From the NCBI GenBank assembly GCA_020445745.1, contig JAGRGB010000024.1:1-61832 (forward strand): a stretch of DNA of 61,832 bases, read 5' to 3'. The position numbers and the translations under genes were made by a program. Source of the stretch: Rhodocyclaceae bacterium. Lineage in GTDB: Bacteria > Pseudomonadota > Gammaproteobacteria > Burkholderiales > Rhodocyclaceae. Below, piece by piece: positions 59,232 through 61,832 of this stretch. The stretch's first letter is position 1; each line of letters starts with the position of its first letter. The notes beneath the pieces were generated by a model that had not been told where the DNA came from, did no database searches, and worked only from the letters and a program-made list of their open reading frames with translations.

Positions 59232-60101
59232 ATGTACGTTCCAGGCGAATTCGAAGCAGCATTGCACCACGACCGCAGTCGGTCAGAACTCTGCCGGCCG
59301 GCCCGGGGCCGGTCCGGTCGCGGTCGCGCGCTGGCGCCGCGCGCCGGCGACCGCACGACAACCCGCCAGCCGATCCGCATTCGAACCCTCGGCGGTTTCT
59401 CGGTAACGGTCGATGGCGACCCGCTGCGATTCGGGCACAAGATCCCGAAACGCCCGCTCGCCCTGCTCAAGGGGCTGATCGCCCTGGGGGGCGACGACGT
59501 GCCCGAGCATCGACTGACCGATGCACTGTGGTCCGACCTCGATGGTGACTTCGCCCACGATGCCTTCACGATGGCCCTGCATCGCCTGCGCAAGCTCCTT
59601 GGGCGGCGCGAGGCGCTGCGCCTTTGCGCAGGACGGCTCGGACTCGACCGGCGCTGGTGCTGGACCGATGCCGACGCGCTGGACCGCCTGGAACTGGAGC
59701 TGGACAGCGGCGAGGTGGCGGCAGAGCCCACGTCGGCCTTGCTGTCCGCGGCGCTCGATCTCTATCGCGGCCCGTTCCTGGCCGCCGACGAGGACGACGC
59801 GTGGACGTTCTGCCGCGCCGAGCACCATCGGCAACAGTTCGTGCGGGTCGTGACGACTTGCGCGCAACGCCTGGCGAGCGCCGACAGCTGGCAGGCGGTG
59901 CTGAGCGGCTGCCGCCAGGCGATCGAACGGGAGAGCGCGGCCGAGGCCTTGTACCAGTGGCTGATGCGCGCCGCGCTGCGGCTCGACGCGGCCAGCGAAG
60001 GCCTCGCCGCCTTCGGGCGCCTGCGGCGCATGCTGCGGGCGCTCGAAGCGTCGTCGCCGTGCCCGGAATCCTTGCGTCTCGCCGACCAGCTGCGCGGCTG
60101 A
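59232..60101 (+). CDS. BTAD-domain transcriptional regulator without ATPase
   Basis: A 289-residue SARP-like regulator. A disordered Arg-rich N terminus of about 50 residues is followed by a winged helix (IRIRTLGGFSVTVDGDPLRF, EHRLTDALWSDLDGDFAHDA, LHRLRKLLGRREALRL) and the BTAD helical domain (LDLYRGPFLAADEDDAWTF, ESAAEALYQWLMRAALRLDA). It lacks the ATPase and TPR parts of the larger relative at 50561. The ATG at 59232 has GAGG 6-9 bases upstream. It is divergent from the exported MBL gene and may control it. Confidence 0.88.
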   Translation: MYVPGEFEAALHHDRSRSELCRPARGRSGRGRALAPRAGDRTTTRQPIRIRTLGGFSVTVDGDPLRFGHKIPKRPLALLKGLIALGGDDVPEHRLTDALWSDLDGDFAHDAFTMALHRLRKLLGRREALRLCAGRLGLDRRWCWTDADALDRLELELDSGEVAAEPTSALLSAALDLYRGPFLAADEDDAWTFCRAEHHRQQFVRVVTTCAQRLASADSWQAVLSGCRQAIERESAAEALYQWLMRAALRLDAASEGLAAFGRLRRMLRALEASSPCPESLRLADQLRG

Positions 60102-60150
60102 GCGGCCGCGCCCGCGCGGAGCCGCGAAGCGGGCCCGGATGCACGGGGCG

Positions 60151-60813
60151 CTACCAGTGCGCCGGCGGTTTGCGCAGGATGTGCAGCCGCCCCTTCTCCA
60201 TGCGCACATAGCCGCCGGCGGTCAGATCCTTGAGTATCCGGCTCACCATTTCCCGCGAGGCGCCGATGCGATCGCCCATCGCCTGCTTGGTGAGCTTCTC
60301 GCCCACCACCAGTTGCCCGTCCCGTTCTTCTGCCAGCGCCATCAACAGCTTGGAGAGCCGCCCGTATACGTCCAGCAGCGCAAGGTCCTTGGCATTGCCG
60401 GTCAGGATGCGGCAACGATGGATCAGGTTGTGGATCATCGCCACCGCGAGGGACGGATTGGCGGCGATGCAGTCCTGCAGGCTGCGCCGCGTGATCATCG
60501 CCAGTTCGCAGGGCTCGAGGGTCATCACCGAAGCCGAACGCGGTCCTTCGTCGAGCACCATCTCGCCGAAGTAGTCGCCCTCGCCCTGGATGTTGAGCAC
60601 CAGCTCGTGGCCGGTCGCGTCGCTGACATAGATCTTCAGGCGCCCCTGCAAGACCAGGAACATGGTGTCGTTCTTTTCGCCCTCATTCACGATCACCGCG
60701 TTCTTCGGGTAATGGCGGGTCACCACGATGGCCGCCAGCGCGGCCAGGTCGTCATCGGACAAGCCATTGAAAATCGATATCTTCTTGAGCGTTTCGATCA
60801 TCGCCGCCAGCAT
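60151..60813 (-). CDS. Crp/Fnr-family transcriptional regulator, second copy
   Basis: A 220-residue regulator with a cyclic-nucleotide-binding fold (YPKNAVIVNEGEKNDTMFLV, GEGDYFGEMVLDEGPRSASV) and a winged helix-turn-helix (LTKQAMGDRIGASREMVSRI). GPRSASV matches the cAMP phosphate-binding pattern. No Fnr cysteine cluster. Length and end (LRKPPAHW) parallel the regulator at 38201. The ATG at 60801 (MIETLKKISIF) may be the true start. A cAMP signal could come from the CHASE2 cyclase in this window, but that link is inference. Confidence 0.93.
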   Translation of the reverse strand: MLAAMIETLKKISIFNGLSDDDLAALAAIVVTRHYPKNAVIVNEGEKNDTMFLVLQGRLKIYVSDATGHELVLNIQGEGDYFGEMVLDEGPRSASVMTLEPCELAMITRRSLQDCIAANPSLAVAMIHNLIHRCRILTGNAKDLALLDVYGRLSKLLMALAEERDGQLVVGEKLTKQAMGDRIGASREMVSRILKDLTAGGYVRMEKGRLHILRKPPAHW

Positions 60814-60896
60814 CGTGTCGGGCAGGTAGGGGAAATCCTACAGGACGCGGTCCGATTCGGGAGCCCTCTCCAGGTGCCGATGGGCCCCCATGGCGC

Positions 60897-61250
60897 TCAG
60901 GGACCACCCGGTCGCTGCGCACCCTCGGTCGTTTGCTCGCCAGGGCCGGTCGCGGCTGTGGCGTCGGGCTCGTCGACGAGGATCGGCGACACGTAGCCGC
61001 AGGCCATCACGCGCGGCTTGTCGGACACCGCACCGGAGTTCTCCGCCTGCTGCGCCGCCAGGCGGCCGTCCGCCAGCGACAGGATCATCGCGGCCAGGCC
61101 ATCGAACGCGCCACACGACATGACGAGCGCGACGATCAGCGCCGGAATCATGACGGCGAACAGCACCGGTCGATCGGCGATTCGGCATGGTCGGGATGTG
61201 CGGCGCCTGGCACCGGCCAGCGCCCGCACGAGAGGTCGGCAAGCGTGCAT
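60897..61250 (-). CDS. Small predicted membrane protein
   Basis: A frame of 117 residues with a basic N terminus, one hydrophobic helix near residues 28-46 (PVLFAVMIPALIVALVMSCG), then a polar stretch and a Gly/Pro/Thr-rich tail. No family is recognised. A competing leftward frame (60838-61242) is Arg-rich and has no such helix, so I prefer this one. Start uncertain; MIPALIVALVMSCG is a possible internal start. Confidence 0.5.
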   Translation of the reverse strand: MHACRPLVRALAGARRRTSRPCRIADRPVLFAVMIPALIVALVMSCGAFDGLAAMILSLADGRLAAQQAENSGAVSDKPRVMACGYVSPILVDEPDATAATGPGEQTTEGAQRPGGP

Positions 61251-61302
61251 AAGAAAGCGGCCGGCGAAAGGGGCCGGCCGTGGTTGGTCGCGCGATGGGG
61301 AT

Positions 61303-61832
61303 TCAGCCGATGCTGACGGTCACGCCGTCGCCGACGTCGACCGCAAGCAGTCCGTTCGGTGCGGCGTAGTGCGAATCCGGCGCGTAGATGTTGTCCCAGC
61401 CGCCGCGGTCCAGCGTGTCACGGGTGTAGGAGGCGACGATGTGATTCAACTGGTCGTCGGCGGACATCTCGATGGCGACGTAGTCGCCCGAGGCCTCGGG
61501 CACCAGCCTGTTGACCCAGCGGGCCTCCTTCGGGCCGGTGAAGGTCCTGAGCATGCGCTGGAATGCGAGGTCGGCGGACTCGGCTTCCGCTGCGCCATCG
61601 ACCGGCAGGCCCAGCGGCGCCGTCCAGCCGCTCTCGAAGCCGGGCGCATAGCCGTTGCGGTGCTCGACGCGGCCATGCTCGTAGTCCGGCGACAACTGCC
61701 GGTCGCTGGTGCGATAGCCCAGATTGTCGGCCCAGTTGCCGACGTGGCCCGGCCGGTAGACCTGGGCCGGGCCGTCGTCCGCGGCGAGGGCGGCGCCGCC
61801 CAGGGCGAAGGTGGCGGCGATGGCGATGATGG
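61303..61832 (-). CDS. Secreted protein, N terminus cut by the window edge
   Basis: The leftward frame enters from the window end with a hydrophobic signal-peptide core (IIAIAATFALGGAALAADDG) followed by about 160 residues: QVYRPGHVGNWADNLGYRTS, SPDYEHGRVEHRNGYAPGFE, and a C-terminal VDVGDGVTVSIG. It was open in this frame throughout, so the start codon lies just beyond 61832. The mature part is rich in Asp, Gly and aromatic residues and probably acts outside the inner membrane. I do not recognise the family. Confidence 0.7.
   Translation of the reverse strand, partial: IIAIAATFALGGAALAADDGPAQVYRPGHVGNWADNLGYRTSDRQLSPDYEHGRVEHRNGYAPGFESGWTAPLGLPVDGAAEAESADLAFQRMLRTFTGPKEARWVNRLVPEASGDYVAIEMSADDQLNHIVASYTRDTLDRGGWDNIYAPDSHYAAPNGLLAVDVGDGVTVSIG

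Noticed and set aside
1-61832. CRISPR arrays, rRNA genes, intact insertion sequences
   Set aside because: No regularly spaced repeats, no rRNA-like sequence and no complete transposase with terminal repeats were seen.

Overview
The window is about 62 kb of uniformly GC-rich DNA, roughly two thirds G+C by eye. It comes from a Gram-negative bacterium, most likely a gammaproteobacterium, although a betaproteobacterium cannot be excluded. The evidence is a complete minCDE operon next to an Hsp33 gene, periplasmic c-type cytochromes, a Tat-exported MsrP, a TonB-receptor-like outer-membrane barrel, a PEP-CTERM protein and bacterial tRNA-Leu and tRNA-Gly genes. The species assignment is inference.

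Layout. (1) 0-3.4 kb is housekeeping: an ArsC/Spx-like protein, an Hsp33 lacking all four zinc cysteines, minCDE and tRNA-Leu(UAA). (2) 3.4-11.1 kb is accessory DNA beginning at the tRNA: a truncated P4-type integrase with two 12-bp arm repeats, then a leftward operon for periplasmic oxidative damage (chemoreceptor, cupredoxin, cytochrome c, MauG/CcpA-type peroxidase, msrP, msrQ), then wreckage of a vapBC module fused to a serine recombinase. (3) 11.3-18.7 kb looks like a defence neighbourhood: patatin-like phospholipase, a TIR-NACHT-C-type-lectin-fold STAND protein, a ComEC/Rec2-type metallo-beta-lactamase-fold protein, and a TIR protein with a beta-rich C-terminal domain. (4) 18.7-21.8 kb is core again: aroE, a DUF1178 gene, an alkaline-phosphatase-superfamily gene and tRNA-Gly(GCC) with a clear intrinsic terminator. 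(5) 22.1-32.5 kb is signalling: a histidine kinase, a lone receiver and a receiver-GGDEF-EAL protein in one operon, then a CHASE2 class III cyclase divergent from a FecR-TPR-barrel protein and a lipoprotein.

(6) 32.8-37.9 kb is the most unusual locus. A leftward operon encodes a PEP-CTERM protein, a nine-cysteine peptide of 156 residues, a stand-alone protein resembling HopA1-type lyases, and a fused Ser/Thr-kinase plus LanC-like cyclase with a CCG zinc motif. The parts needed to make lanthionine rings (kinase, lyase, cyclase, Cys/Ser/Thr-rich substrate) all lie in one tightly coupled transcript, but they are divided between proteins differently from the standard classes. (7) 38.2-48.7 kb holds a Crp/Fnr regulator, RNase Z, an FMN reductase, a large hybrid histidine kinase whose phosphotransfer domain has lost its histidine, and a GlxA-type AraC regulator divergent from a fatty acid hydroxylase and a homocysteine S-methyltransferase. 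(8) 48-56.7 kb is a thiol/redox cluster around a BTAD-AAA-TPR regulator: a CysK-glutaredoxin fusion, a small protein and an AhpD-like protein on one side; two DUF4242 paralogues, an OsmC-like protein and a flavoprotein on the other. (9) 56.7-61.8 kb holds a ROK kinase, a secreted MBL-fold protein, a second and smaller BTAD regulator, a second Crp/Fnr regulator, a small membrane protein and the start of a secreted protein cut by the window edge.

The genes group into functional blocks rather than one pathway: cell division, periplasmic methionine repair, abortive-infection-like defence, c-di-GMP/cAMP signalling, a candidate RiPP cluster and thiol metabolism. No CRISPR array, rRNA, intact insertion sequence, reverse transcriptase or CD-NTase was found.
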